Part shown: positions 1-8,136 of the stretch, one piece after another
Layout: the number at the start of each line of letters is the position of its first letter
Position numbering within the stretch: position 1 is the first letter of the stretch
Source: Lysobacteraceae bacterium
Lineage (GTDB): Bacteria; Pseudomonadota; Gammaproteobacteria; Xanthomonadales; Rhodanobacteraceae
Direction of reading: 5' to 3'
Length of the DNA stretch: 34,282 nt
Assembly (NCBI GenBank): GCA_018970895.1
Contig: JAGWVM010000023.1
Span: 1 to 34,282, forward strand
The notes under the pieces: model-generated
What the model was told of the DNA's origin: nothing
Seen by the model: the letters and a program-made list of their open reading frames with translations, nothing else
Databases searched by the model: none
Program-made: the position numbers and the translations under genes

Positions 1-44
1 TCCACCAGCAACACCAGCCCAGCCTGCTCGTCACGTGTGCTCAT
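1..44 (-). CDS. Partial gene start, possible response regulator
   Basis: Only the first 14 codons of a minus-strand gene are inside the window, beginning at ATG 44-42 and running off the left edge. The visible residues are MSTRDEQAGLVLLV, followed by a codon beginning GA (Asp or Glu). A short polar lead, a hydrophobic strand and then an acidic residue is how many CheY-like receiver domains begin, so a response regulator is a reasonable guess, but 14 residues cannot prove it. An AGGA Shine-Dalgarno lies about 8 nt before the ATG, which supports a real start. The gene lies downstream of tesA in the same direction, with 116 nt between them that hold a perfect palindrome (68-83). Confidence 0.45.
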   Translation of the reverse strand, partial: MSTRDEQAGLVLLV

Positions 45-67
45 AAGCCCGTCCTGCCGTTTCCTGA

Positions 68-83
68 TTTCACGTTCGTGAAA
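68..83. promoter_or_regulatory. 16-bp palindrome, possible operator
   Basis: TTTCACGTTCGTGAAA is a perfect 7-bp inverted repeat around a 2-bp centre. It ends 24 bp upstream of the start codon of the partial gene at 1-44. The loop is too short for a good RNA hairpin, so a dimeric regulator site is the likelier reading. I do not recognise it as the site of a named regulator. Confidence 0.4.
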
Positions 84-160
84 GGCTAGCGGGCGACCCG
101 GTGACCACGATGTGAAGGGCACCGGGGCCCGTCCACCCGTCGGTCAGGCAGCCCGCGCCG

Positions 161-787
161 TCAGCGACGGGTCCTGCGCAGCAGGGGCTCCAGCGCCGGC
201 CACACGTTTGCCAGCACGCGCGGCTCACCCGCAGCGGTGGGATGCAGGCCATCGTCCTGCATCAGCGACGGATCGAGCGCCACGCCGTCGAGCAGGAACG
301 GCACCAGCGCGACATGCTTCTGCCTGGCAAGGTCCGCATACACCGCGCGCAGCCCGTCGCGGTACTGCGGTCCGTAGTTCACAGGCAGCTCGATACCCAG
401 CAGCAGCACCCGGGCACCGGCCCGCTGCGCCATGTCGATCATCGCCGCGAGATTGGCGCGCAGGGCGTCCAGCGGGAGGCCGCGCAGGCCGTCGTTGGCC
501 CCCAGCTCGATCACGACCACCGCCGGGTGCTCCTTCGCCAACAGTGCTGGCAGATGGTTGCGACCGCTCAACGAGGTCTCGCCGCTGATGCTGGCATTGA
601 CCACGCGCCAGGGCGGCTCCATCTTGGCAAGGCGCCCGTAAAGCAGGTTCACCCAGCCGGACTCCACCGGAATGTTGTGCGCGGCGGACAGCGAATCCCC
701 CAGCACCAGCACGCTCCGGGCCGGCGCCGCATGGGCGGCGGCCATTCCGCACAGCAGCAGGCCCAAGGCGTAGAGGAAACGACGCAT
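161..787 (-). CDS. tesA: TesA-type SGNH/GDSL esterase (acyl-CoA thioesterase I family)
   Basis: This 208-residue protein belongs to the SGNH hydrolases related to E. coli TesA, a periplasmic thioesterase/arylesterase/lysophospholipase. Residues 1-21 form a signal peptide (basic MRR, hydrophobic core, AHA-A cleavage site). The four SGNH blocks are visible: GDSLS with nucleophile Ser32, the conserved Gly near residue 69 (SISGE), GAND with Asn98, and DGLH with catalytic Asp179 and His182. Length matches the family. The start at ATG 787 is chosen because it gives the signal peptide; the frame stays open further upstream only as a shadow of ybbA. It is divergent from ybbA and ybbP, an arrangement known from E. 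coli. I see no clear Shine-Dalgarno. Substrate range cannot be read from sequence. Confidence 0.93.
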   Translation of the reverse strand: MRRFLYALGLLLCGMAAAHAAPARSVLVLGDSLSAAHNIPVESGWVNLLYGRLAKMEPPWRVVNASISGETSLSGRNHLPALLAKEHPAVVVIELGANDGLRGLPLDALRANLAAMIDMAQRAGARVLLLGIELPVNYGPQYRDGLRAVYADLARQKHVALVPFLLDGVALDPSLMQDDGLHPTAAGEPRVLANVWPALEPLLRRTRR

Positions 788-1487
788 GAGTGATCCATCC
801 GCTCCGGTACTCGAGGCGATCGATGTTAGCAAGTCGGTGACCGGTCCCGAGGGCACGCTGGCGATCCTGCGCGACGTGAGCCTGTCGGTGCGCGAGGGCG
901 AGAGTTTCGCCATCGTCGGCGCCTCCGGCTCCGGCAAGACCACCCTGCTCGGCCTGCTTGCCGGTCTGGACCTGCCCAGCAGCGGCCACGTCCGCCTCGA
1001 CGGCCAGGCGCTGGAGGCCATGGATGAGGAAGCCCGTGCGGATCTGCGCCGGCGGCTGGTCGGTTTCGTATTCCAGTCGTTCCACCTGTTGCCCGCGCTC
1101 ACCGCCGAGGAAAACGTGATGCTGCCGCTGGAGCTCGAAGGCACGCGCGACGCGCGGGCGCGGGCCCGCGAGGCGCTGGACGCGGTCGGCCTGACCCCCC
1201 GGCAGCGGCACTACCCGGCGCAGCTCTCCGGCGGCGAGCAGCAGCGCGTGGCGATCGCCCGCGCCTTCGTGCACGGGCCGCGCCTGCTGTTCGCCGACGA
1301 GCCCACCGGCAACCTCGACCAGCGCACCGGCCGGCACGTCGCCGACCTGCTGTTCGCGCTCAATCGCGACCGCCGCACCACCCTGGTGCTGGTGACCCAT
1401 GATGCGGCGCTTGCCGCCCGCTGCCAGCGCCGCATCGAGCTGGCCGAGGGCCGCGTGGTCGACCCGGCCGGGGAAGCCAGCGCATGA
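786..1487 (+). CDS. ybbA: ABC transporter ATP-binding protein YbbA
   Basis: This 233-residue ATPase is of the LolD/MacB-like exporter class. It shows Walker A GASGSGKT (45-52), Q-loop Gln97, signature LSGGEQQR (147-154), Walker B LLFADEP (167-173) and H-loop His205. The MDEEAR and GFVFQSF segments match E. coli YbbA closely. An AGAGGA Shine-Dalgarno (772-777) sits 8 nt before ATG 786, so this start is well supported even though it overlaps the tesA start codon on the other strand. The stop overlaps the start of the permease gene ybbP by 4 bp (ATGA), implying translational coupling. Together they should form an inner-membrane ABC complex; its substrate is not established. Confidence 0.95.
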   Translation: MSDPSAPVLEAIDVSKSVTGPEGTLAILRDVSLSVREGESFAIVGASGSGKTTLLGLLAGLDLPSSGHVRLDGQALEAMDEEARADLRRRLVGFVFQSFHLLPALTAEENVMLPLELEGTRDARARAREALDAVGLTPRQRHYPAQLSGGEQQRVAIARAFVHGPRLLFADEPTGNLDQRTGRHVADLLFALNRDRRTTLVLVTHDAALAARCQRRIELAEGRVVDPAGEASA

Positions 1488-3967
1488 ACATGCTGCCGCT
1501 GGCCCTGCGCAGCCTGCGCCGCGAGTGGCACCTGCCGGAGCTGCGCACGCTGGCGGCCTCGCTGGTGCTGGCGGTGGTGGCGCTCGGCGTGGTGGCCACG
1601 CTGGCGGCGCGCATCGAACGCGGGCTGCTGGCCAGCGCGGCGGAGCTGATCGGCGGCGACGTCGGCGTCAGCGCGCCACAGCCGCTGCCACCCGCATTCG
1701 CGGAGCAGGCCGAACGCGACAACCTGCGCGTCAATCGCGAGGCCAGCTTCCCCAGCGTGGCCTTCGCCGACGGCCGCAGCCAGTTGCTCGACGTGCAGGC
1801 CACCGACGCCGCGTATCCGCTGCGCGGCACGCTGGAGCTGGCCGACGCCAGTGGCCGGACCCGCGCGGGACACGCGCCCGAGGCCGGCACGGTCTACCTC
1901 GACCACCGCGCGCTGGTCGCCCTCGGTCACCGCGTCGGCGACACCGTGCAGGTCGGCGGACGCAACCTGCGCATTGCCGCCGAGCTGGTGCGCCAGCCGG
2001 ACGGCGGCGAACTGTTCGCGCTGGCACCGCGCGCCATCATGAGCCTGGCCGACGCCGAGGCGGCCGGGCTGCTGGGCGTGGGCAGCCGGGCGCGGCACCG
2101 CCTGCTGCTGGCCGGTGAGCCGGTGCAGGTGCAGCGCTGGCGGCGCTGGGCCCAAGCGCAGACGCTGCCGCAGGGCGCGCAGCTGATCACCCCCGAGCAG
2201 ACCCAGCAGCGCATGCGCACCGCGTTCGATCGTGCCAGCGCGTTCCTGCGCCTCACTGCCTTGCTCTCCGCCCTACTGGCCGGCGTGGCGATCGCGCTGG
2301 CGGCGCAGCGTTACGCCCGCCGCAAGGCGCCGGAAGTCGCCCTGCTGCGCGCGCTGGGCACGCCGCGTCGGCGCGTGCTGGCGCTGCTGCTGGGCACCCT
2401 CGGTGCGCTGGCGCTGCCGGCCGTCGCGATGGGCATCGCGCTGACCCTGGTGCTGGCGCAGGGCGCGTGGCTGGTGGCCAGCCAGCTGTTCGGCCGCGTG
2501 CCGACCGAGCTGCCGCTGCTGCCCGCGCTGGCCGCCGCCGGCGTGGGCGTCGCCGTGCTGGCCGGATTTGCCCTGCCGCCACTGGCACGGCTCGCCGACG
2601 TGCCTCCAGTGGCGGTGTTCCGCGCCAGCCTGGTCCGCCGCGTGCGCCGATTCGACGCGCTCTACCTGGTCCCCGTCGCCGTGGCGGTGCTGCTGATCTG
2701 GCTGCAGAGCGATTCGCTCCGGATGGCCGGCATCCTTGCCGCCAGCCTGCTCGGCGTGGCCGCCGTCGCGGCAGGACTGGCGGCGGCACTGCTGGGGCTG
2801 GCGCGACGCGTGGCGCCCGGTGCGCATCCGGCGCTGCGCCTGGGCCTGGCCGCGCTGGCCCGACGCCGCGGGCTGAGCCTGGTGCAGGCCACCGCGCTGA
2901 GCCTGGGACTGGTCGCCCTGCTGCTGCTCGCCGTGGTCGCCCCCTCGCTGCTCGACGGCTGGCGACGCGAGCTGCCGGCCGACACGCCGAACTGGTTCGT
3001 GCTGAACCTGCAGGACGACCAGCGCGCCGGCTTCGACCACGCGGTGCAGGCGCTGGGCGCCAGGGAACTGAACATGCTGCCGCTGGCGGTGGGCAAGCTG
3101 GCCGCCATCAACGGCGTGCCCGCCGACCGCCTCGCCCTGACCGACCCTCGCGCGAAGGACTGGGTCGACCGCCAGCTGCGCGTGTCCTGGGCAGGCGCGC
3201 TGCCGCCTTCCAATCGCATCGCCGACGGTCGCTGGTTTCCCGCGCAGCCCCCGCACGCCGAGGTCTCGGTGGACACGATGTGGCGGGACATGTTCCACCT
3301 GAAACTCGGCGACACCATGCGCTTCACCATCGGCGAGCGCAGCCTCGATGCCACGGTGACCAGCGTGCGCGACGTGGACTGGAGTTCGTTCCGGGTGAAC
3401 TTCTTCCTGCTGCTGGACCCGGCGCATGCCGACACCCTGCCGCACACCTGGCTGGCCAGCTTCTACCTGCCGCGGGGCCAGGCCGACGGGCTGGCGCGGG
3501 TGTCGCGCGACTACGGCAACCTGAGCCTGGTGGACGTCGACTCCCTGCTCGATCGCGTGCGCGAAATCGTGCAGCGGGTGAGCAGCGCGGTGCGCTGGAT
3601 CCTCGGCTTCAGCCTGATGGCCGGGGCGCTGGTGCTGGCGGCGGCGCTGGCCTCCAGCGCCGCCGAACGCCGGCACGAGGCGGCGCTGCTGCGCACGCTG
3701 GGCGCACGGCGCGGGCAACTGCGCGTGGCGGCCGCCTGCGAGTTCGCCCTGCTGGGCACGGTGGCGGGGCTCACCGCGGCGATCGGTGCGGCCGGCGCCG
3801 GCTGGTGGCTGGGCCGGGCGGTGTTCCACATCGAGCACTTCGTGCCGCCGCTCGGGACACTGGCGCTGTACGCCGTGCTGGCAGCCTTCGTGGTGATGCT
3901 GCTCGGCCTGGCCGGCACCCGCCGCGTCGTCCGCACCTCGCCCATGCGGCTCTTGCGCGAGGGCTGA
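1484..3967 (+). CDS. ybbP: FtsX/MacB-like ABC permease YbbP
   Basis: This 827-residue inner-membrane permease partners YbbA; E. coli YbbP is of similar size. The layout is a first membrane helix (about 22-45), a large periplasmic part, a cluster of helices from about 255 to 480 that includes a first FtsX-like unit, a second periplasmic part, and a C-terminal FtsX domain (about 695-827). Both FtsX units carry the coupling-loop pattern EVALLRALGTPRRRV / EAALLRTLGARRGQL, where the ATPase docks. The duplicated permease in one chain is typical of the YbbP/LolCE-related group. The GC is very high, like its neighbours. The family is often annotated as an exporter or lipid-related system, but the substrate is unknown. 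Confidence 0.92.
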   Translation: MNMLPLALRSLRREWHLPELRTLAASLVLAVVALGVVATLAARIERGLLASAAELIGGDVGVSAPQPLPPAFAEQAERDNLRVNREASFPSVAFADGRSQLLDVQATDAAYPLRGTLELADASGRTRAGHAPEAGTVYLDHRALVALGHRVGDTVQVGGRNLRIAAELVRQPDGGELFALAPRAIMSLADAEAAGLLGVGSRARHRLLLAGEPVQVQRWRRWAQAQTLPQGAQLITPEQTQQRMRTAFDRASAFLRLTALLSALLAGVAIALAAQRYARRKAPEVALLRALGTPRRRVLALLLGTLGALALPAVAMGIALTLVLAQGAWLVASQLFGRVPTELPLLPALAAAGVGVAVLAGFALPPLARLADVPPVAVFRASLVRRVRRFDALYLVPVAVAVLLIWLQSDSLRMAGILAASLLGVAAVAAGLAAALLGLARRVAPGAHPALRLGLAALARRRGLSLVQATALSLGLVALLLLAVVAPSLLDGWRRELPADTPNWFVLNLQDDQRAGFDHAVQALGARELNMLPLAVGKLAAINGVPADRLALTDPRAKDWVDRQLRVSWAGALPPSNRIADGRWFPAQPPHAEVSVDTMWRDMFHLKLGDTMRFTIGERSLDATVTSVRDVDWSSFRVNFFLLLDPAHADTLPHTWLASFYLPRGQADGLARVSRDYGNLSLVDVDSLLDRVREIVQRVSSAVRWILGFSLMAGALVLAAALASSAAERRHEAALLRTLGARRGQLRVAAACEFALLGTVAGLTAAIGAAGAGWWLGRAVFHIEHFVPPLGTLALYAVLAAFVVMLLGLAGTRRVVRTSPMRLLREG

Positions 3968-4012
3968 ACGCGCCGCCACCATCGCGGAATTCCCCGAGTC
4001 CCGAGGTGCGCC

Positions 4013-4636
4013 GTGTACACGCTCCATTACTCCCCCGGCACCGCCAGCATGGTGGTGCACATGGCGTTGATCGAGAGCGGTGCGCCGTTCGAGCTCAAGA
4101 AGGTGGACATCGAGCGCGGCGAGCAGCGCGATCCGGCCTATCTCGCGCTCAATCCGCGCGGCGTGGTGCCGACCCTGATGATCGACGGCCAGCCGCGCCA
4201 TGAATCGGCGGCCCTGCTGCTGATGCTGGCCGACCGCCATCCCGGACTCGCCCCCGCGCCCGGCACACCCGCCCACGACGCGTTCGAGCAGTGGCTGGTC
4301 TATCTGAGCAACACGTTGATGTCGGCATTCCGCTTCTGGTTCTATCCGCCGGACCTCGGTGCGACGGAGCATCCGCCGCAGGTCCGCGCCGCACTGGCGG
4401 CGAAGATCGAAGGCGTGTGGGATTACCTCGACCGCGAGCTGGCGGCGAACGGTCCGTACCTGCTCGGCGAGGACTTCAGCGCCGCCGACCTGCTGCTGGC
4501 GATGCTGATGCGCTGGTCGCGCAACATGCCGCGCCCGGCCAGCCAGTGGCCGGCGCTGGCGCGCCTGGCCGACCGGATCCGCGCCCGCCCAAGCTGGCAG
4601 CAGGTGTACGCGGTGGAAGGACTGAGCGGGTGGTGA
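4013..4636 (+). CDS. Glutathione S-transferase family protein
   Basis: This 207-residue protein has an N-terminal thioredoxin-fold GST domain (about 1-78) and an all-helical C-terminal domain (about 88-200). Seen in the sequence are SPGTAS (7-12) at the expected active-site turn, the cis-proline loop VVPTL with Pro53, and ESAAL with Glu64-Ser65, which in the family binds the gamma-glutamyl part of glutathione. GTG 4013 is taken as the start because a GAGGTG Shine-Dalgarno lies just before it and the protein then begins exactly at the first beta strand. It overlaps the following permease gene, so the two are probably co-expressed. A physiological substrate cannot be inferred. Confidence 0.9.
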   Translation: MYTLHYSPGTASMVVHMALIESGAPFELKKVDIERGEQRDPAYLALNPRGVVPTLMIDGQPRHESAALLLMLADRHPGLAPAPGTPAHDAFEQWLVYLSNTLMSAFRFWFYPPDLGATEHPPQVRAALAAKIEGVWDYLDRELAANGPYLLGEDFSAADLLLAMLMRWSRNMPRPASQWPALARLADRIRARPSWQQVYAVEGLSGW

Positions 4637-5769
4637 GGTTCCTGCGCGACGCGCTCGAGTCGCGCCTGCTGCCGTGGCTGCGCACCGAATGGCTGCTGGC
4701 GGCGTTCGGTTCGCTCGCCGTGCTGCTCGCGCTGGCCGACCCGCAGCCGCTGGATCGCTACCAGGGCTGGCTGCAGGTACCGACGCTGGCCGGCCTGATG
4801 GGCCTGATGATCGCCATCCAGGGCATCCGCGACAGCGGGCTGGTGCAGCGTGCGGCGACCGTGCTGGTCGCCCGCGCGCACTCGCTGCGCGGCCTCGGCC
4901 TGATGCTGGTGGCCAGTGCCGAACTGTTGGCGATGGTGCTGACCAATGACGTCAGCCTGTTCCTGCTGGTGCCGTTGACCGTGGCCATCGCCGGCCTGTC
5001 CAACCTGCCGCTGGCGCGGATGGTGGTGCTGGAGGCGCTGGCGGTGAACGCGGGCTCCATGCTGAGTCCGATCGGCAATCCGCAGAACCTGCTGCTGTGG
5101 CAGTCCTCGCACCTGCCGTTGCTGGCCTTCGTGCAGGGCATGCTTCCGGCCTCGGCGCTGACCTCGCTGCTGCTGGCGGCGCTCACCGCGCTGTGGCTGC
5201 CGAAGGGCCGCATCACCCTGGATCGCGAGGCACTGGACAAGCGGCCGCTGTTTCCGCCGCTGGCGGTGCTGTCGGTCGTGGCGCTGGGCACGATGGTGCT
5301 GATGATGGAACACGGCCTCGCGCTGGAAGGCGCACTGGGCCTGCTGCTGCCGTTCGCCCTGCTGGCGCGCGACAGCCTGAAGCGGATCGACTGGCCGCTG
5401 CTGGCCACCTTTGCGGCGATCTTCGCCGGGCTCGGCCACTTCGCCGCGCTGCCGGCCGTGGGCGGGCTGCTCGACCGGTTCGATTTCGGGCGGCCGCTCA
5501 CGCTGTATCTCGGCGGGCTGCTGGGCTCGCAGCTGATCAGCAACGTGCCGGCCACCGTGCTGCTGCTGGAGCATGCGCACGATCCGATCGCCCTGGCCAC
5601 CGCGGTCAACCTGGGTGGCTTCGGGCTGGTGGTCGGATCGCTGGCGAACCTGATCGCCCTGCGGCTGGCGCGCCTGCCGCAGGGGCTGCGGCAGTTCCAC
5701 CGCGTGTCGATCCCGTTCCTGCTGGTGAGCGCGCCGCTGGTCTACCTGGCGGCGCGCTGGTTCGGCTGA
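4630..5769 (+). CDS. Anion permease-like membrane protein (SLC13/ArsB-NhaD superfamily)
   Basis: This 379-residue protein is strongly hydrophobic, with about ten predicted membrane helices. Two motifs point to the ion transporter superfamily: SPIGNPQNLLLW in the first half and SQLISNVPATVLL in the second, equivalent to the paired re-entrant hairpins of ArsB/CitM/DASS carriers. The substrate is not readable; arsenite, dicarboxylates, sulfate or Na+/H+ exchange all occur in relatives. Start choice: GTG 4630 has GGAAGGA (4615-4621) 8 nt upstream; GTG 4633, which overlaps the GST stop as GTGA, is the alternative. Overlap with the GST gene suggests translational coupling. It converges on the GSGD-repeat gene with only 10 nt between stops. 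Confidence 0.82.
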   Translation: MVRFLRDALESRLLPWLRTEWLLAAFGSLAVLLALADPQPLDRYQGWLQVPTLAGLMGLMIAIQGIRDSGLVQRAATVLVARAHSLRGLGLMLVASAELLAMVLTNDVSLFLLVPLTVAIAGLSNLPLARMVVLEALAVNAGSMLSPIGNPQNLLLWQSSHLPLLAFVQGMLPASALTSLLLAALTALWLPKGRITLDREALDKRPLFPPLAVLSVVALGTMVLMMEHGLALEGALGLLLPFALLARDSLKRIDWPLLATFAAIFAGLGHFAALPAVGGLLDRFDFGRPLTLYLGGLLGSQLISNVPATVLLLEHAHDPIALATAVNLGGFGLVVGSLANLIALRLARLPQGLRQFHRVSIPFLLVSAPLVYLAARWFG

Positions 5770-5779
5770 GGCCCGCGTT

Positions 5780-6553
5780 TCAGTCGTCGTCGCGCGGCAC
5801 GCTGACCTTGCCCTTCACGCCGCTGTAGTCGACGTCGCCGCTGCCCTTGGCACCGAGCGAAAGGTCGCCACCGACCTCGCTTACCTCGAGGTCGCCCGAG
5901 CCGAGCGTGTCCGCATGCACGCTGCCGCCGACGTGCTTGAGGGTCACGTCGCCCGAACCGACGCTGCCCACGCGCGCATCGCCGCGCACGCCGTCGATGC
6001 GGGCATCGCCCGAGCCGACCGAGCCGATCGACAGGCTGCCCACGTCATGGGCGTCCACGTCGCCGGAACCCACGCTGGTGGCGAAGCGTCCAGTGATGTG
6101 CCTGACATGCAGGTCGCCGGAGCCGACCTGGCTGTCCAGCTGCTGCAGGTCGCTGACATCCGCGTCGCCCGAACCGACCGCGACGGTGACCGGCATGCCG
6201 GCCGGCAGCGTCACGTTCACGTCGAGGCTGCTGTAGGAACTGCCGAACAGGTTGAAGTGCATGCCGTCGTGACGAGCGAGGTCGATGATCAGCTGGTCGC
6301 CTTCCCGATGCGACTGGACGGTGAGGCTTTCCAGCATGTCCTTGTCGGAGGCGCAGGCGCGGCCGTCCAGCACCAGCGCAGTGGCCGAGGGGCTCCCGGT
6401 GACGTGCAGGTCTTCGGCGTGCACCGCGATCCGCACGCTGCGCACGCCGGCAAGGTCGTCGTGCAGCTGGCGCGGTGCCTCGTACTTGCAGGCCTGGGCG
6501 GCCAGCGCGGGCAGCGGCGCGAGCAGGGCGGCAAACAGCAGGACGTGGCGCAT
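5780..6553 (-). CDS. Exported GSGD-repeat beta-helix protein (GIN/DUF2807-DUF4097-like)
   Basis: This 257-residue protein has a signal peptide (about 1-18, ending ALA-A) and a C-terminal half built of seven coils, each opening with GSGD (mostly VGSGD). The Asp codons lie at 5834, 5891, 5948, 6005, 6059, 6113 and 6164, a spacing of 51-57 bp (17-19 residues), as expected for one turn of a right-handed beta-helix. This resembles the head domains of the GIN/DUF2807 and DUF4097 families, which are often called adhesin-like without firm proof. Cys22 and Cys47 could form a disulfide. The end PRDDD is acidic. Location is probably periplasmic or surface; no membrane anchor or sorting signal is visible. 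Function unknown. Confidence 0.85.
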   Translation of the reverse strand: MRHVLLFAALLAPLPALAAQACKYEAPRQLHDDLAGVRSVRIAVHAEDLHVTGSPSATALVLDGRACASDKDMLESLTVQSHREGDQLIIDLARHDGMHFNLFGSSYSSLDVNVTLPAGMPVTVAVGSGDADVSDLQQLDSQVGSGDLHVRHITGRFATSVGSGDVDAHDVGSLSIGSVGSGDARIDGVRGDARVGSVGSGDVTLKHVGGSVHADTLGSGDLEVSEVGGDLSLGAKGSGDVDYSGVKGKVSVPRDDD

Positions 6554-6633
6554 GGGTCTCTCCGGTCGTGTGGGATACCCGGTTCAGATGCACCGGCCGC
6601 CAAAAAGGTTGCGGCCGGCTGCCGTCGTGTCGT

Positions 6634-6658
6634 CAACGTCGGCGCGCGGCCGGCGTTG
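6634..6658. repeat. Inverted repeat in the divergent intergenic region
   Basis: CAACGTCGGC, a 5-nt loop, then GCCGGCGTTG form a 10-bp stem with one U-G pair. It lies in the 143-bp region between two divergent genes, 38 bp before ATG 6697. It could be a 5' UTR hairpin of the plus-strand gene or a regulator site; there is no T-run, so a terminator is unlikely. Confidence 0.4.
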
Positions 6659-6696
6659 AGGGTTTGCATCCTTCCGCTTCGCTTCCGGAGACCGCC

Positions 6697-7194
6697 ATGC
6701 CCCGCAAGACCCTGCTCGCCTCGACCCTGGCCGTGCTGATTGCCGGCACTGCCTCGCTCGCCCAGGCCCAGACCCCCGGGGCGTCCACCGCGCCGGCCGG
6801 CATGGCCGGCCCGCACCGCCTCGCGCCGGGCGGCCACGGCATGCACGGTTGGCACGGCATGCGCCGGGACGACGAGGCCGGCATGGGCGTGATCGCCGAC
6901 CTGCGCGGCCTGGAACGCCTGTACCGCGCGGCCGGTCGCACGCGCGATCTGGTCGGTGTCTACAACGACGTGCTGGCCAAATCGCAGGATCCGCGCGTGC
7001 GTGCCTACGCCTACCACCATCTCGCCCGCGTGCAGGCCGAACCGACCCGCTACGACGACGCCATCGCGACGATGCGCAAGAGCCTGGACGAAAGCCTCGC
7101 CAACGACGCGAAGGACCGCGCGGAGCGAGCCAGCATGCGGGCGCGCGGGTCGTCGCAGGCGGCCGCCACGCCCGGTCAGGACGCCGGCCGGTAA
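6697..7194 (+). CDS. Small exported His/Gly/Met-rich protein with TPR-like helices
   Basis: I do not recognise this 165-residue protein. It starts at ATG 6697 with a GGAG Shine-Dalgarno 6 nt upstream. Residues 1-24 are a clear signal peptide ending AQA. Then comes a flexible Ala/Pro/Gly section with a His/Met-rich stretch (about 36-56; GGHGMHGWHGM). The rest looks helical: the segment from about 68 to 140 (LERLYRAAGRTRDLVGVYND, then YAYHHLARVQ, then YDDAIATMRKSL) has the helix-pair rhythm of tetratricopeptide repeats, and the C-terminus is low complexity. The His/Met run suggests metal binding, which is only inference. It is divergent from the GSGD-repeat gene and converges on mazG. Confidence 0.75.
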   Translation: MPRKTLLASTLAVLIAGTASLAQAQTPGASTAPAGMAGPHRLAPGGHGMHGWHGMRRDDEAGMGVIADLRGLERLYRAAGRTRDLVGVYNDVLAKSQDPRVRAYAYHHLARVQAEPTRYDDAIATMRKSLDESLANDAKDRAERASMRARGSSQAAATPGQDAGR

Positions 7195-7199
7195 GTCGC

Positions 7200-7216
7200 C
7201 GTGCCCGGCCGGCACG
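7200..7216. terminator. Hairpin filling the gap between two convergent genes
   Basis: CGTGCC, loop CGGCC, GGCACG gives a 6-bp perfect stem that occupies almost all of the 22 nt between the stop of the plus-strand gene (7194) and the stop of mazG (7217). There is no U-tract, so it is at best a weak bidirectional terminator or 3'-end protecting hairpin. Confidence 0.4.
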
Positions 7217-8029
7217 CTACGCCGGGCCGTCGCGCTCCTCGCGCTTGACCGCGTTCCACAGCGCTTCCTGGGCCGGCAGGTCGTGCCGGTCCAGCGCCTC
7301 GCCGGCCTCGGCCGCCAGCGCCTCCATCCGCCGGAAACGCCGTTCGAACTTGGCATTGGCGCGGCGCAGGGCCTGGGAAAAATCCACGCCGGCGTGGCGG
7401 GCGAGATTCACCAGCACGAAGGCGACGTCGCCAATCTCGTCCTCCAGCCGGTCGACGTCGGCGCCGTCGGCGAACTCCGCCCGCACCTCCTCGACCTCCT
7501 CGGCCAGCTTGTCCAGCACCGGTGCGGGACCGGGCCACTCGAAGCCCGTACGCGCGGCCTTTTCCTGCAGCTTCTGCGCGCGCTTCCACTCCGGCAGGCC
7601 ACGCGAGACCCCGGCCAGCGCGCTGTCGTCACGGGCCTCGCCCCTGGCCGCGCGCTCCTCGGCCTTGATCGCCTCCCACGCCGCCTTCTGCGCCTCGACG
7701 TCGTCGTAGCTGACCTCACCGAACACGTGCGGGTGACGCCGGATCATCTTGTCGCTGATCGCATGGGCGACGTCGGCGAAATCGAACAGCCCGCGCTCGC
7801 GCGCCATCTGCGCGTGGAACACCACCTGCAGCAGCAGGTCGCCCAGCTCGTCGCGCAGCTCGCGCCAGTCCTGCCGGTCGATCGCGTCGACGACCTCGTA
7901 GGCCTCCTCGATCGTGTACGGGGCGATGGTGGCGAAATCCTGCTGCAGGTCCCACGGGCAGCCGCCCTGCGGATCGCGCAGGCGCGACATGATGGCGAGC
8001 AGGTCGTCGAGGCTGTGGCGAGGGGTCAT
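7217..8029 (-). CDS. mazG: Nucleoside triphosphate pyrophosphohydrolase MazG
   Basis: This 270-residue all-helical NTP pyrophosphatase hydrolyses (d)NTPs to monophosphates and pyrophosphate, removing non-canonical nucleotides; E. coli MazG also affects ppGpp levels under stress. The N-terminal domain shows GGCPWDLQQ (22-30), the metal-binding EEAYE (41-45) and ELGD (61-64). A second MazG domain in the C-terminal half carries EEVEEV and EDEIGD. The two-domain length matches E. coli (263 residues). The start at ATG 8029 fits the family N-terminus, though no good Shine-Dalgarno is visible. It follows cysQ by 107 nt on the same strand, so it may belong to the nudE-cysQ transcript. Confidence 0.95.
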   Translation of the reverse strand: MTPRHSLDDLLAIMSRLRDPQGGCPWDLQQDFATIAPYTIEEAYEVVDAIDRQDWRELRDELGDLLLQVVFHAQMARERGLFDFADVAHAISDKMIRRHPHVFGEVSYDDVEAQKAAWEAIKAEERAARGEARDDSALAGVSRGLPEWKRAQKLQEKAARTGFEWPGPAPVLDKLAEEVEEVRAEFADGADVDRLEDEIGDVAFVLVNLARHAGVDFSQALRRANAKFERRFRRMEALAAEAGEALDRHDLPAQEALWNAVKREERDGPA

Positions 8030-8136
8030 CGGCGGGACGTTCGCTGGGGGAAGGGACGGGCAGCGTGCGGGAGGTCGGCACCGCCGTGCAGGTATCGCGC
8101 GAACCGCAGCGGCCGGCGCTCACTCCGCACGTCGGC

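Noticed and set aside
2273..4372. A 699-codon minus-strand frame opposite ybbP
   Set aside because: Low-complexity His/Gln/Arg-rich translation typical of antisense shadows; ybbP and the GST gene explain the DNA fully.
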